The notes under the pieces were generated by a model that was not told the origin of the DNA, ran no database searches, and saw only the letters and a list, made by a program, of their open reading frames with translations. Position numbers and translations under genes: made by a program. Shown here piece by piece: positions 56,429-64,000 of a DNA stretch of 64,000 nt (position 1 is the stretch's first letter; each line of letters starts with the position of its first letter). Origin of the DNA: Methanoculleus horonobensis (lineage in GTDB: Archaea; Halobacteriota; Methanomicrobia; Methanomicrobiales; Methanoculleaceae). The stretch spans positions 1-64,000 of the forward strand of contig NZ_BCNY01000007.1 of NCBI RefSeq assembly GCF_001602375.1, given 5' to 3'.

Positions 56429-57688
56429 ATGACGGGAAATAAGACAACCCGGGACGGCGCCCGTGAACCGCCGGACCTTGGAGCGAATACCTGCCTCTCG
56501 ATCCTCCGTGAAATGCCGGACGGCCTCGTTCTGGTGGACGGTGAGGGCAGATGCCGGTACCTGAACCCGGCGTTCACCCGGATAACCGGGTATACCCTGG
56601 AAGATGTCCCGACACTCGCTCGATGGTTCGAGCGTGCCCACCCGAACCCGGCGTACCGTCAGAAGGTGCAGGGGCCGGGAGAGGAACTGTTTTCGGGCGG
56701 CCGGGAGATCCTGGTTGCCGGCGTGGTCTGCCGGGACGGTAGAGTGCGCGATATCGAACTCCGGCGGGCGGCGGTCGATGGCGGTTATGTCCTGATCGCC
56801 GTCCGGGACGTCACCGAGCGGGCCCTGAACGAGGAGAACCTCAGGCAGGCGACGTCTGAGTTGACCGCGGTGATCGAGGCGTTTCCCGATCTCTTCATCC
56901 GGTTGAATGCCGACGGAACGATCCTCGACGTCAGGGCGGGGAGGCTCGCGGAGGCCCCGTTCCTCTCCCGGGCGCACCTCGGGCGGCGGGTGCAGGATCT
57001 CCTCCCCGCCGGGGTGAGCGAGGCGCTTTCAGGTGCGCTGCAGGAGGCCGCCAGGTCGAATACCCCCGCACCGCCCCTGGAGTTCAGCCGCGCGGAAGCC
57101 GGAGAGATCCGGCACTTCGAAGCCCGCGTCATGCCGCTCCAGGAGATGCACCTGATGGTCATCATCAGGGAGATCACGAAGCGCAGGATGGCGGAAGAGG
57201 AGTTGCACCGCCACCGCGAGCACCTGGAGGAACTCGTTACCGAGCGGACCGCCGAACTCGAGCGTGCGAACAAGCAGCTCGAGCAGTTGCTGTACTACAT
57301 CGAGATGACCGAGCGCAAAGCCGCGGAGGATTGGCTGGACTCTCCGGTCGAACTGGACGCTCCCGGGTCGGCCGAACCCAGGGAGGCGAGGATCACCACC
57401 GATGCCGCCGGAATGGTCGTCATCGTGGACATGGTGGCCGAACGCCTCACCGGCTACGCGGGGGACGAACTGGCCGGGAAGTCGGTCTGGTCGCTCTTTC
57501 CAGGCGCCGGGCTCCGGGAACTTCTCTCCGGGGAGGTGCTGGGAGAGGGCCGATCGGCGGAGTACGGAGAGGTCGCGGAACTCGTGAGAAAAGACGGGTC
57601 GAACGAGACCGTCCACGTCTCCGGCGACCCGATCGCCGATGGCTCCGGCACCGTGATCGGGATGGTCTGCACCTTTTACAGGGCGTGA
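56429..57688 (+). CDS. PAS-domain sensor protein without kinase domain
   Basis: A 419-residue protein with three PAS domains (about 22-135, 142-255, 315-418). A coiled-coil rich in Glu/Arg links the second to the third (RMAEEELHRHREHLEELVT). It ends after the third PAS with no histidine kinase, receiver or other output domain, unlike most archaeal PAS proteins. A TATA box (gcatatatct, about 56341-56350) lies upstream. It could be a partner that feeds a separate kinase. Confidence 0.8.
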   Translation: MTGNKTTRDGAREPPDLGANTCLSILREMPDGLVLVDGEGRCRYLNPAFTRITGYTLEDVPTLARWFERAHPNPAYRQKVQGPGEELFSGGREILVAGVVCRDGRVRDIELRRAAVDGGYVLIAVRDVTERALNEENLRQATSELTAVIEAFPDLFIRLNADGTILDVRAGRLAEAPFLSRAHLGRRVQDLLPAGVSEALSGALQEAARSNTPAPPLEFSRAEAGEIRHFEARVMPLQEMHLMVIIREITKRRMAEEELHRHREHLEELVTERTAELERANKQLEQLLYYIEMTERKAAEDWLDSPVELDAPGSAEPREARITTDAAGMVVIVDMVAERLTGYAGDELAGKSVWSLFPGAGLRELLSGEVLGEGRSAEYGEVAELVRKDGSNETVHVSGDPIADGSGTVIGMVCTFYRA

Positions 57689-57691
57689 CCC

Positions 57692-58477
57692 TCAGAGCCG
57701 GAAACCGTAGGACTCCGGGTGCACCGCTCCCGGGTCCTGCGGCGCCACGGCGACCCCGACCTGGTCGGAGTAGAGCCCGAGCCCTTCGAGGGCGGAGAGG
57801 AGCACTTTTTCGGGCGTGTTGTTGATCTCGCTTACGTGGGCGAGCATCGCCATGTGGATGCGGTCGGCGAGCCTCTGCAGGCACCGGGCGGCGTCGGGGT
57901 TGGAGAGGTGCCCGCGTTTCGACCGTATCCGGCTCTTTAAGTAGGCGGGATACGGGCCGTTTTCGAGCATGTTCGGGCAGTGGTTGCTCTCGAGCAGGAC
58001 GGCGTCGCATGATGCAAGCGTATCGAACATCGAGGTGGTGACGGTCCCGGTATCGGTGCAGCACCCGACACGGAGATCGCCTTCGGCGACAGAGAACCCG
58101 CAGGGTTCCCGGGCATCGTGGGAGGCGGCGAACGGCTCGATCGAGAAGTCGCCGACGGAGAAGGTCTCGCCGCACCGGCACCGCCGAACCTCCGCAGACG
58201 TCTTCCCGCATTTCGCATCGAATGCCTCGAGCGTTCCGCCGGTCGCGTAGACCGGCACCCCGAGCCTCCGTGCCAGGACGTCGACGCCCCGGATATGGTC
58301 GATGTGCTCGTGCGTGACGAGTATCGCCTCGACGAGCGTTGCGTCCCCGCCGGCGGCTTCGAGGCGCCGGAGGGTCTCGCGAGCGGAGAGCCCCGCGTCG
58401 ATGAGCAGCGCACCCCGCTCCCCCCGGAGGTAGGTGCAGTTTCCTTTGCTCCCGCTGGCGAGGACTGTCAGTTGCAT
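57692..58477 (-). CDS. Metallo-beta-lactamase-fold hydrolase (YycJ/WalJ-like)
   Basis: A 261-residue MBL hydrolase with SGSKGNCTYL start, THEHIDHIRG metal site, SHD and a C-terminal LAHVSEINN. It matches the YycJ/WalJ-type nuclease-like branch. It is convergent with the PAS gene, with only 3 bases between them. Confidence 0.85.
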   Translation of the reverse strand: MQLTVLASGSKGNCTYLRGERGALLIDAGLSARETLRRLEAAGGDATLVEAILVTHEHIDHIRGVDVLARRLGVPVYATGGTLEAFDAKCGKTSAEVRRCRCGETFSVGDFSIEPFAASHDAREPCGFSVAEGDLRVGCCTDTGTVTTSMFDTLASCDAVLLESNHCPNMLENGPYPAYLKSRIRSKRGHLSNPDAARCLQRLADRIHMAMLAHVSEINNTPEKVLLSALEGLGLYSDQVGVAVAPQDPGAVHPESYGFRL

Positions 58478-58650
58478 TGTAGAAATTGTGGGTTGTGCGG
58501 CTATTTAAGATCAGGGACGGCTGCGTGCAGAATGAAGACCGGGATCGGGGTTCCAATCCCCGGTGAGAGCGGGTGAGCACGACGGAGGAGTCCCGGCAGG
58601 GGGTCGTCGGCCGGATCGTCCCGGGTGAGGATGAGACCTCTCGTCGAGAC

Positions 58651-59748
58651 CTACCCGCGCCCTGAACCCCGGTGGTTCACCCCGCGGACGACGTGAACCG
58701 ACTCCGGCGCAAACGAGACCGAGACCCGGCTCCCCTCCCGGATCTCGAGGACGTCCACCGCCTTCCAGGAGAGGACGGATGAGAGCGGGACCCCGCAGTC
58801 GACCGTCACCCTGCTGAACGGCCCGCGCGGCACGATGGAGGTCACGGTGCCGGGGAGGCTGTTCCTGCCGGGTGTATCCATCGACGGCGCGGCGATCCGG
58901 AGATCCTCTGAGCGGATGCAGAGGGTGACCCGCTCTCCCGTCGATGCCGGCGAACGTGCCCGGACGCGGACACCCCCGGCATCGACGACGGCGGTGCCGT
59001 CTTCCCCCTCGACGACGCCGCCCTCGACGATGTTCTCGATCCCGACGAACCGGGCGACCTCCCGGCTTGCCGGGAGGGTGAAGACCTCCCGCGGCGTCCC
59101 CACCTGCGAGAAGACCCCGTCCATCAGCACCCCGATCCGGTGGGCGAGCCGCTGGCCCTGGTACATGTCGTGGGTCGAGAAGACGATCGTCGTCCCGAGG
59201 TCGCGGTTGATCCGCACCACCAGGTCCTCGATCATCGCCACCGAGACCGGGTCGAGGTTCGCGGTCGGCTCGTCGAGGAGGAGGATCTCGGGCTCGATCA
59301 CCATCGCCCGGGCGAGCGCCACCCGCTGCATCTCCCCGCCCGAGAGCGTCCTGGCCCGCCGCTCCCCGTAACCGGAAAGACCGACCATATCGAGGGCTTC
59401 TCCGATCCGGGCATCGATCTCGCTCTTGCCCGTGCCCCGGAACCGGAGGCCGACGGCGATGTTCTCCGCGACCGTCGTGTTGAAGACGGCGGGTTTCTGA
59501 AAGACCATCCCCATCATTCTGCGGATGGAGAGGCTCTTTTCGCGCTCCGCGTGGATATCGGTGCCGCCGATTCGGATGGCCCCTCCTGTCGGGGCGTCGA
59601 GGAGGTCGATGAGGCGCAGCAGGGTCGACTTCCCGGCCCCGGAGGGGCCGATGACGGCGAAGATCTCGCCCCGGTTCACCTCGCCGGTGATGCCGTCGAG
59701 CACCCTGGTATCGCCGAAGTTTTTGGAGACGTTCTCGAGTTCGATCAT
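58651..59748 (-). CDS. tupC: Tungstate ABC transporter ATP-binding protein TupC
   Basis: A 365-residue ABC ATPase with Walker A GPSGAGKST, signature LSGGEMQR and Walker B ILLLDEPTANLD, plus a C-terminal TOBE-like domain (about 250-350) that may bind the anion for feedback. It is 4 bases after tupB. The Tup identity follows from TupA; a molybdate substrate is not excluded. Confidence 0.9.
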   Translation of the reverse strand: MIELENVSKNFGDTRVLDGITGEVNRGEIFAVIGPSGAGKSTLLRLIDLLDAPTGGAIRIGGTDIHAEREKSLSIRRMMGMVFQKPAVFNTTVAENIAVGLRFRGTGKSEIDARIGEALDMVGLSGYGERRARTLSGGEMQRVALARAMVIEPEILLLDEPTANLDPVSVAMIEDLVVRINRDLGTTIVFSTHDMYQGQRLAHRIGVLMDGVFSQVGTPREVFTLPASREVARFVGIENIVEGGVVEGEDGTAVVDAGGVRVRARSPASTGERVTLCIRSEDLRIAAPSMDTPGRNSLPGTVTSIVPRGPFSRVTVDCGVPLSSVLSWKAVDVLEIREGSRVSVSFAPESVHVVRGVNHRGSGRG

Positions 59749-59752
59749 GGTA

Positions 59753-60454
59753 TCACCGGTGCTGCACCGTGGTTATGGCGAGATTCACGCCGAGGGCGAT
59801 TGCAAGGAGGACGATCCCGAGCGCGATGGACTGAGAGATGTTCCCCATCGAGGTCTCGAGCGATATCGCGGTCGTCAGGACCCGGGTCGAACTCGCGAAC
59901 GACGAAGCCGCGATGTTGCCGCCGACCAGGATCGCCGCCCCGACCTCGGATATCGCCCGCCCGAACCCGACCGCGACGGTCGCGAGGATCGCGAACCGGG
60001 CTTCTTTCAAGATGTTTGTCAGGAACTGGAGCCGGGTTGCCCCGAGCGAACGGAGGGTATCCCTGATCACCGGATCGATCCCCGAGAGCGCGGAGATCGT
60101 GAGGCCGGTCATGATCGGCAGGATGAGCACCGTCTGTGCGACGATCATCGCGGTCGGGGTGAAGAGCAGCCGCATGAACCCGAACGGCCCCACGCGGGAG
60201 ATGAGCAGGAATATCAGCAGCCCGACGATGACCGTCGGGAGGGAGTAGAGCGTCTGGATCAGGTTGATGAGACTCCTTCTTCCCGGGAACGTCCCGAAGT
60301 TGATCGCGGCCCCGAGCGGGACGGCAAACAGCGTGGCGATGATCGTTGCGGTGAGCGATATGGCGATGCTTCGTGCGGCGATGGCCATCACATCGGGATC
60401 AAGCGTGATGATGAGCCTGACCGCCTCCAGGAATCCCTCGATGATCTCGTACAT
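59753..60454 (-). CDS. tupB: Tungstate ABC transporter permease TupB
   Basis: A 233-residue permease with about six helices and the cytoplasmic EAA-like loop DTLRSLGATRLQFLTNILKEAR. Start taken at the ATG 60454, with CAGGTG eight bases upstream. It sits between the T8 tract after tupA and tupC. Confidence 0.9.
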   Translation of the reverse strand: MYEIIEGFLEAVRLIITLDPDVMAIAARSIAISLTATIIATLFAVPLGAAINFGTFPGRRSLINLIQTLYSLPTVIVGLLIFLLISRVGPFGFMRLLFTPTAMIVAQTVLILPIMTGLTISALSGIDPVIRDTLRSLGATRLQFLTNILKEARFAILATVAVGFGRAISEVGAAILVGGNIAASSFASSTRVLTTAISLETSMGNISQSIALGIVLLAIALGVNLAITTVQHR

Positions 60455-60485
60455 GCTCTGCACCTGACTATACTCTGCCGGAAGC

Positions 60486-60493
60486 AAAAAAAA
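60486..60493 (-). terminator. T8 tract between tupA and tupB
   Basis: Eight T on the coding strand, 20 bases after the tupA stop and ahead of tupB. It could terminate part of the transcripts, giving more binding protein than permease and ATPase. Confidence 0.5.
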
Positions 60494-60512
60494 GGTGGGA
60501 TTTCGAGCCCGT

Positions 60513-61439
60513 TCAGGCGATCGGGTCCTTCACTTCAGCCTGGGGGACGCCGATCTTCTCCCAGTCGTCCTGGGCCGCGTAGAAGAGCGGCTGGCCGTAC
60601 TGGTCGAGACCGAAGGAGGCGATCTCGCCCTGCACCTCGTCGGAGATCATGAAGTTGACCCAGTCCTTCGCGACGGTGGTGTTGATCTCGGGGTACTTCG
60701 CGGGGTTGATCTGCATCGCGCAGTAGACGTTGAGCAGGATATCGCCCTCGTCGACGAGCGTCACGAGGTCGAGGTCGCCCTTGTAGGCGAGATACGTCCC
60801 GATGTCGGAGAGGGTGTATGCCTGCTTCTCGTTCGTCATCTCAAGGGTCGCACCCATGCCCGTTCCGGCCTCCTGGTACCAGTCGCCGGAGCCCTGTACG
60901 TCGGTCGAGTAGTTGAATCCGGCTGCCTTCCAGATTGCCTTCTCCTTGGAGTGCGTGCCCGATGCATCGCCGCGCGAGACGAAGGTCACGCTCGCGTTGC
61001 CGGCCATGCCGGTCTCGCGGATGGCGGTGAACGCTTGCTCAGGAGTCATGCCGTTGATGCCTGCCGGATCGGCTTCGGGCCCGACGAGGACGAAGTAGTT
61101 GTAGGCGAAGACGCGCCGGTTGATGCCGTAGCCGTCGGCGAGGAAAGCGTCTTCACGCGCACGGTCGTGCACCATCAGGACGTCCACGTCACCCCGCTGG
61201 CCGTACTCGATCGCCTTGCCGGTCCCGGCGGAGACGATCAGCACCTCGGCGTTGTACTTCTCCTCGAAGATCGGTGTGAGGTGGTCGAGGAGCTTGGTGT
61301 CGTAGAGACTCGTCGTCGTGGCGATACGGAGTTGCTGCTTCTCTACGGGCGTCGGGTCGGTTGTCGTCCCGGTGCAGCCGCAGATCAGCATGAGGGCGAC
61401 CATGACGGCCGCAACGGCAAAAATGGTTCGTCTATGCAT
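60513..61439 (-). CDS. tupA: Tungstate-binding lipoprotein TupA
   Basis: A 308-residue periplasmic-type binding protein with a lipobox (LMLICGC), then RIATTTSLYDTKLLDHL, the TTTS motif being characteristic of TupA tungstate binders, and later SRGDASGTHSKE. Tungsten is needed for formate dehydrogenase and formylmethanofuran dehydrogenase. The ATG at 61439 fits a leaderless mRNA from the TATA box at 61471-61480. Confidence 0.93.
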   Translation of the reverse strand: MHRRTIFAVAAVMVALMLICGCTGTTTDPTPVEKQQLRIATTTSLYDTKLLDHLTPIFEEKYNAEVLIVSAGTGKAIEYGQRGDVDVLMVHDRAREDAFLADGYGINRRVFAYNYFVLVGPEADPAGINGMTPEQAFTAIRETGMAGNASVTFVSRGDASGTHSKEKAIWKAAGFNYSTDVQGSGDWYQEAGTGMGATLEMTNEKQAYTLSDIGTYLAYKGDLDLVTLVDEGDILLNVYCAMQINPAKYPEINTTVAKDWVNFMISDEVQGEIASFGLDQYGQPLFYAAQDDWEKIGVPQAEVKDPIA

Positions 61440-61470
61440 AGTTATCAGACAGATGTATCGCAATACATGC

Positions 61471-61480
61471 ATTTAAATAA
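61471..61480 (-). promoter_or_regulatory. TATA box of the tupABC operon
   Basis: TTATTTAAAT on the minus strand, about 32 bases before the tupA ATG, in an A/T-rich patch. Confidence 0.65.
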
Positions 61481-61564
61481 ATGTGTTTTGGGTTAATGTA
61501 AATCGGGTGTGGTTAATAAATTTTACATTTTGGGGTGATAAATGGGATATTGTTGATATCTCCC

Positions 61565-62263
61565 TCAGCCCGTCATGATGTCGCGGTAGGCATCCCCGTC
61601 CGCCTCGACGTAGAGGATCGCCCTCCCGCCGATGAACGCGGGCTTCGGGAACTTTCTGAGTGCGATGGTGCCTTCCCCGACCACCGCGCCGTCCCGGGTC
61701 ATCACCCGGTCGACGCCGGAGGCGAGGATTGCGGCGACCGTCTGGGTTCCGCGGAGGTCGCGGGTCGTCCCCTTCTGGACGAACCGGCCGTCGTTCCCCG
61801 ACGCCGCAAGCCCGACCCCGGCAAGCGCGCCGATCACGCCGTCTTCTGTGCCGCCGAGCCCTTTGAGGAGGATTCCGGCCTCATGGGCAAGCGAGCGCGC
61901 CTGATCCTGCGTCACGACGCTCGTCTTCGCGGAGAAGCCGAAGCGGGTGAGATCGCCGTTGATGTTCCGGTCGGCGGCGACGCAGATCCCGGGGTCGCTC
62001 CCCTCGATGAAGTCGGCGAGCATCAGTTCCTTTGCCGCCGCGAAGACGTCGGCCGCGATCCCGTTCCCGGCATCCTGGATGTGGATGACCGCGGAGCTGT
62101 TATGGGAGGTATAGGGAACAGCCGGATGGACAAAGAGCTGGTGGCGGGTTACCCCGGTCACCGTGTACGACCGGGCGAGTTCTGCTGCAATTGTGCGGGC
62201 GAGCCGCCCGGTTCCCCGGGACTCGCGTGTGTCGGTGTCGTCAATGCCAAGGTAGAGGGTCAT
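61565..62263 (-). CDS. TiaS-like protein, short form
   Basis: A 232-residue protein that starts LYLGIDDTDTRES, like the NTP-binding domain of the tRNA-Ile2 agmatinylcytidine synthetase TiaS, and continues LFVHPAVPYTSHNSSAVI. TiaS is about 420 residues with an OB fold and zinc ribbon; those C-terminal parts are absent. It may be a separate paralogue that modifies a different substrate. Confidence 0.65.
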   Translation of the reverse strand: MTLYLGIDDTDTRESRGTGRLARTIAAELARSYTVTGVTRHQLFVHPAVPYTSHNSSAVIHIQDAGNGIAADVFAAAKELMLADFIEGSDPGICVAADRNINGDLTRFGFSAKTSVVTQDQARSLAHEAGILLKGLGGTEDGVIGALAGVGLAASGNDGRFVQKGTTRDLRGTQTVAAILASGVDRVMTRDGAVVGEGTIALRKFPKPAFIGGRAILYVEADGDAYRDIMTG

Positions 62264-62345
62264 GGAATCGCTCTGTACAAATCCGCACCGCGAGAAAATG
62301 AAGACTTCTCCGGGGTTAATGGAAAGTAGTTGACCCCGGAGGCCG

Positions 62346-63152
62346 TCAGGCCCTGATGATGGTACCGACCCGCTCCCCGTTGACGGCTTTCGTGATGTTG
62401 CCCGGGACGTGGGCGTTCACGATCTTGATCTCTTTCACGTGGAAGGCGTCCCGGAGGAGTTCGACGGCTTTGGGTTCGAGCACCATATCCTCCATCTCCA
62501 TCTCGATGAGTTCGTCGGCCGTGATCTCAGGGATGAACTCGGCGTCGGGGTTCACGAACGGGTTCTCGGTAAAGAGGCCGTCCACATTCTTCCCGAGGAT
62601 GCAGTTCTTCGCGCCGACCACCTCAGCCATCAAAAACGCCCCGGTGTCCGTCCGGTGCGGCGGGATGCTCCCGATCTTCGGCGGATGCTCATACAGCCCG
62701 TAGGGCGGGGTGCCCTGCACGACCGGCAGCATCCCGAGGGATATGAGCGAGGGGAGGTTTAAGAGATCGTCGGTGTGGATCCGGGTGCCGTTGTACTTCG
62801 AGAAGAGGAGCGAGATCATGATCGCGTTCTGCTCGCTGATCTTGCCCGCCAGCTCCGCAAGCACGCCCGTCGGCATCCCGAGGTCGATGCCGACGTCGAG
62901 GATGTGCCGCACCCGGACGCCGCCGCCGGTGGCGACCAGAACCTTGTTGTTGCGGGAGAGTTCCCCGATCTCCTCGACCAGGGGATAGATGACGTCCCGC
63001 CCGTAGTCGATGACCCCGTGGCCGCCGATCTTGATCACGTTCAGGTCGGGCATGATCCTGACCTGCCGCCCGGTTCGGGTCTCGCGGAGCAGGCCGCGCC
63101 GAACCAGACTCTCGCCGCGGAACTTTGATTCCATCTCAAACCGTTCTGCCAT
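62346..63152 (-). CDS. Molybdenum storage protein-like amino-acid-kinase-fold protein
   Basis: A 268-residue AAK-fold protein. It matches the Azotobacter MoSto subunits in several blocks: MPDLNVIKIGGHGVID, YPLVEEI, IPPHRTDTGAFLMAE, and VNAHVPGNITKAVNGE. MoSto stores Mo or W oxoanions as polyoxometalates with ATP. Whether this homologue stores metal or acts as a nucleotide kinase is unknown. It is encoded near tupABC. Confidence 0.75.
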   Translation of the reverse strand: MAERFEMESKFRGESLVRRGLLRETRTGRQVRIMPDLNVIKIGGHGVIDYGRDVIYPLVEEIGELSRNNKVLVATGGGVRVRHILDVGIDLGMPTGVLAELAGKISEQNAIMISLLFSKYNGTRIHTDDLLNLPSLISLGMLPVVQGTPPYGLYEHPPKIGSIPPHRTDTGAFLMAEVVGAKNCILGKNVDGLFTENPFVNPDAEFIPEITADELIEMEMEDMVLEPKAVELLRDAFHVKEIKIVNAHVPGNITKAVNGERVGTIIRA

Positions 63153-63243
63153 GATAACAACCTTACCTCATATATGATAGAAAAAGTTAAGTGTCTTTGG
63201 TGTATATCTGCTGATATACCAACTGGTATGGGATGGGAATACG

Positions 63244-63480
63244 ATGAAGATCTATGTAAGAGAACGTCAGAAAGTCGGCACCGGCGTGAAGCAACCCCGC
63301 TTCCGCGTCGTCGCCGTCGTCGAAGAGCAGAGCGAATCGAAGCACCTGAAGGTGGAAGGGACGCATTTCCGGAAGGTAGAACTCGAACAGATTGCAAAGG
63401 ACATCGGGGCGGAGATCGTCTACCTCGAAGAGATGCCCGACGAAGAGCGGGGCGAGATGAAGGCGGCGGAAGCGGCGTAA
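63244..63480 (+). CDS. Small conserved-looking protein, function unknown
   Basis: A 78-residue protein (KIYVRERQKVGTGVKQPRFR start) with a basic N-terminal half and acidic C-terminus, a beta-beta-alpha-like pattern, and no Cys. A TATA-like tgtatatctg (about 63200-63209) precedes it. I recognise no family. Confidence 0.65.
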   Translation: MKIYVRERQKVGTGVKQPRFRVVAVVEEQSESKHLKVEGTHFRKVELEQIAKDIGAEIVYLEEMPDEERGEMKAAEAA

Positions 63481-63529
63481 CCAGACCGACCTCCTTTTTT
63501 GCGCCGGACGCGAGTACTGTTACGATCGG

Positions 63530-63901
63530 ATGTCCACACACGAACACGACGACATAATCGATGCGGCCGTCCGGATCCTCCTCGAGGAGGACCGGTGTAT
63601 CACCGTCGGCTTTTCCCCGGACGGCATCTCGCTGCGGTTCCCGACGACGCGGAAACTTGCCGAGCATCTCGGGATCCCGCACTACTACGTCCTTCCCCGG
63701 TTCGGGGAGATGGAGCGGGACGGGCTGATTCGCCGGGCCGAGCGGGTCGGCATCTCCACCACGGCCGCGGGAACCGAGCGTCTCCTCGCGGTCATGGCGG
63801 AGCGGCACGGCGAGCGCGCGGAAGAGGTCCTGGGTGCCGGGGTTCTGCGGGCGCTCGAGATCCGCGCCGCTCAGGCCTCTTCCTCTTCGCCCGAAGGATA
63901 G
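63530..63901 (+). CDS. Winged-helix-like DNA-binding protein
   Basis: A 123-residue protein with an HTH-type segment (TTRKLAEHLGIPHYYVLPRFGEMERDGLI) typical of winged-helix regulators and a C-terminal helical tail. It may regulate the neighbouring metal-transport genes (inference). Its last 31 bases overlap the end of the Mo/W-type ATPase gene on the other strand. Confidence 0.6.
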   Translation: MSTHEHDDIIDAAVRILLEEDRCITVGFSPDGISLRFPTTRKLAEHLGIPHYYVLPRFGEMERDGLIRRAERVGISTTAAGTERLLAVMAERHGERAEEVLGAGVLRALEIRAAQASSSSPEG

Positions 63902-64000
63902 ACATGGGCGGCTGAAGGCCGGAAGGCGAGGTGGACTGCGTCGCCGGGTGCGACGCCCGCCTCCTCGAATCCCTGGCGGGTCAGCGTCACCTTGAACCGA
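63871..64000 (-). CDS. C-terminal end of a Mo/W-type ABC transporter ATPase (partial)
   Basis: Reading in from the window edge on the minus strand gives 42 residues ending VHLAFRPSAAHVYPSGEEEEA, the pattern of the last strand of a TOBE domain in ModC/WtpC-like ATPases (FRPSAAHVY resembles the SFAPESVHVV end of TupC in this window). The rest is outside the window. It would be a second oxoanion transporter beside tupABC. Confidence 0.55.
   Translation of the reverse strand, partial: RFKVTLTRQGFEEAGVAPGDAVHLAFRPSAAHVYPSGEEEEA

Overview
The window is a GC-rich piece of a methanogenic archaeon of the order Methanomicrobiales, almost certainly a Methanoculleus. The clearest pointer is the presenilin-type protease at 27.9 kb, which I recall as near-identical in sequence and in catalytic Asp positions to the structurally characterised PSH of Methanoculleus marisnigri. 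Other pointers are an archaeal histone, RadA, FEN1, an RPA-like OB-fold protein, phosphoribulokinase, AqpM, F420H2 oxidase, methanogen-restricted DUF families (1890, 1894, 2180, 2193), TATA-box promoters and many leaderless or short-leader genes. No tRNA, rRNA, CRISPR array, insertion sequence or prophage is visible.

Layout. 0-2 kb: truncated hairpin tandem-repeat array, membrane-anchored Lon-type protease domain, PsbP-like secreted protein. 2.2-6.6 kb: mutS-mutL operon. 6.8-9.6 kb: leuC-leuD-leuB type operon. 9.6-10.3 kb: second hairpin tandem-repeat array of the same family. 10.3-15.4 kb: nitrogenase-superfamily locus, with two NifD/K-like proteins and a NifH-like ATPase flanking four unrelated small genes. 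15.6-23.1 kb: degenerate lethal-factor-like protein, TrkH, phosphoribulokinase, flavodiiron protein FprA, endonuclease V, and a rubredoxin-TPP enzyme pair. 23.2-26.4 kb: candidate structured RNA, aquaporin, DUF2180-DUF2193 pair with a structured leader. 26.4-31.4 kb: FEN1, presenilin homologue, NOG1-like GTPase, CBS regulator, histone, PRC-barrel protein. 31.4-33.4 kb: A/T-richer stretch with a Ser/Thr/Pro-rich surface protein. 33.5-39 kb: phosphoglycolate phosphatase, RadA, RPA-like protein, LysA, DapL. 39.1-42.6 kb: tight six-gene operon nifS-nifU-cutA-fdhD-DUF1890-DUF1894. 42.7-48.3 kb: cache lipoprotein, frameshifted kelch surface protein, hybrid sensor kinase, TspO. 48.4-54.7 kb: operon for archaetidylinositol phosphate synthase, AK6-type kinase, HisC, ArgD, GMP synthase subunit B and CTP synthase, preceded by a thioesterase. 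55-58.5 kb: helical repeat protein, PAS-only protein, MBL hydrolase. 58.6-64 kb: tungstate transporter tupABC, TiaS-like protein, molybdenum-storage-protein homologue and the cut end of a second Mo/W-type ABC ATPase.

How it fits together. Several blocks concern metal and sulfur cofactors: cysteine desulfurase plus FdhD for formate dehydrogenase maturation, tungstate uptake plus a possible Mo/W store, and a nitrogenase-like H/D/D' set that does not look like CfbCD of F430 synthesis. That nitrogenase-like locus, with palindromic sites near its promoters, is the best candidate for an undescribed system. The two hairpin repeat arrays and the multi-hairpin intergenic region at 23.2-23.5 kb are the best non-coding candidates.
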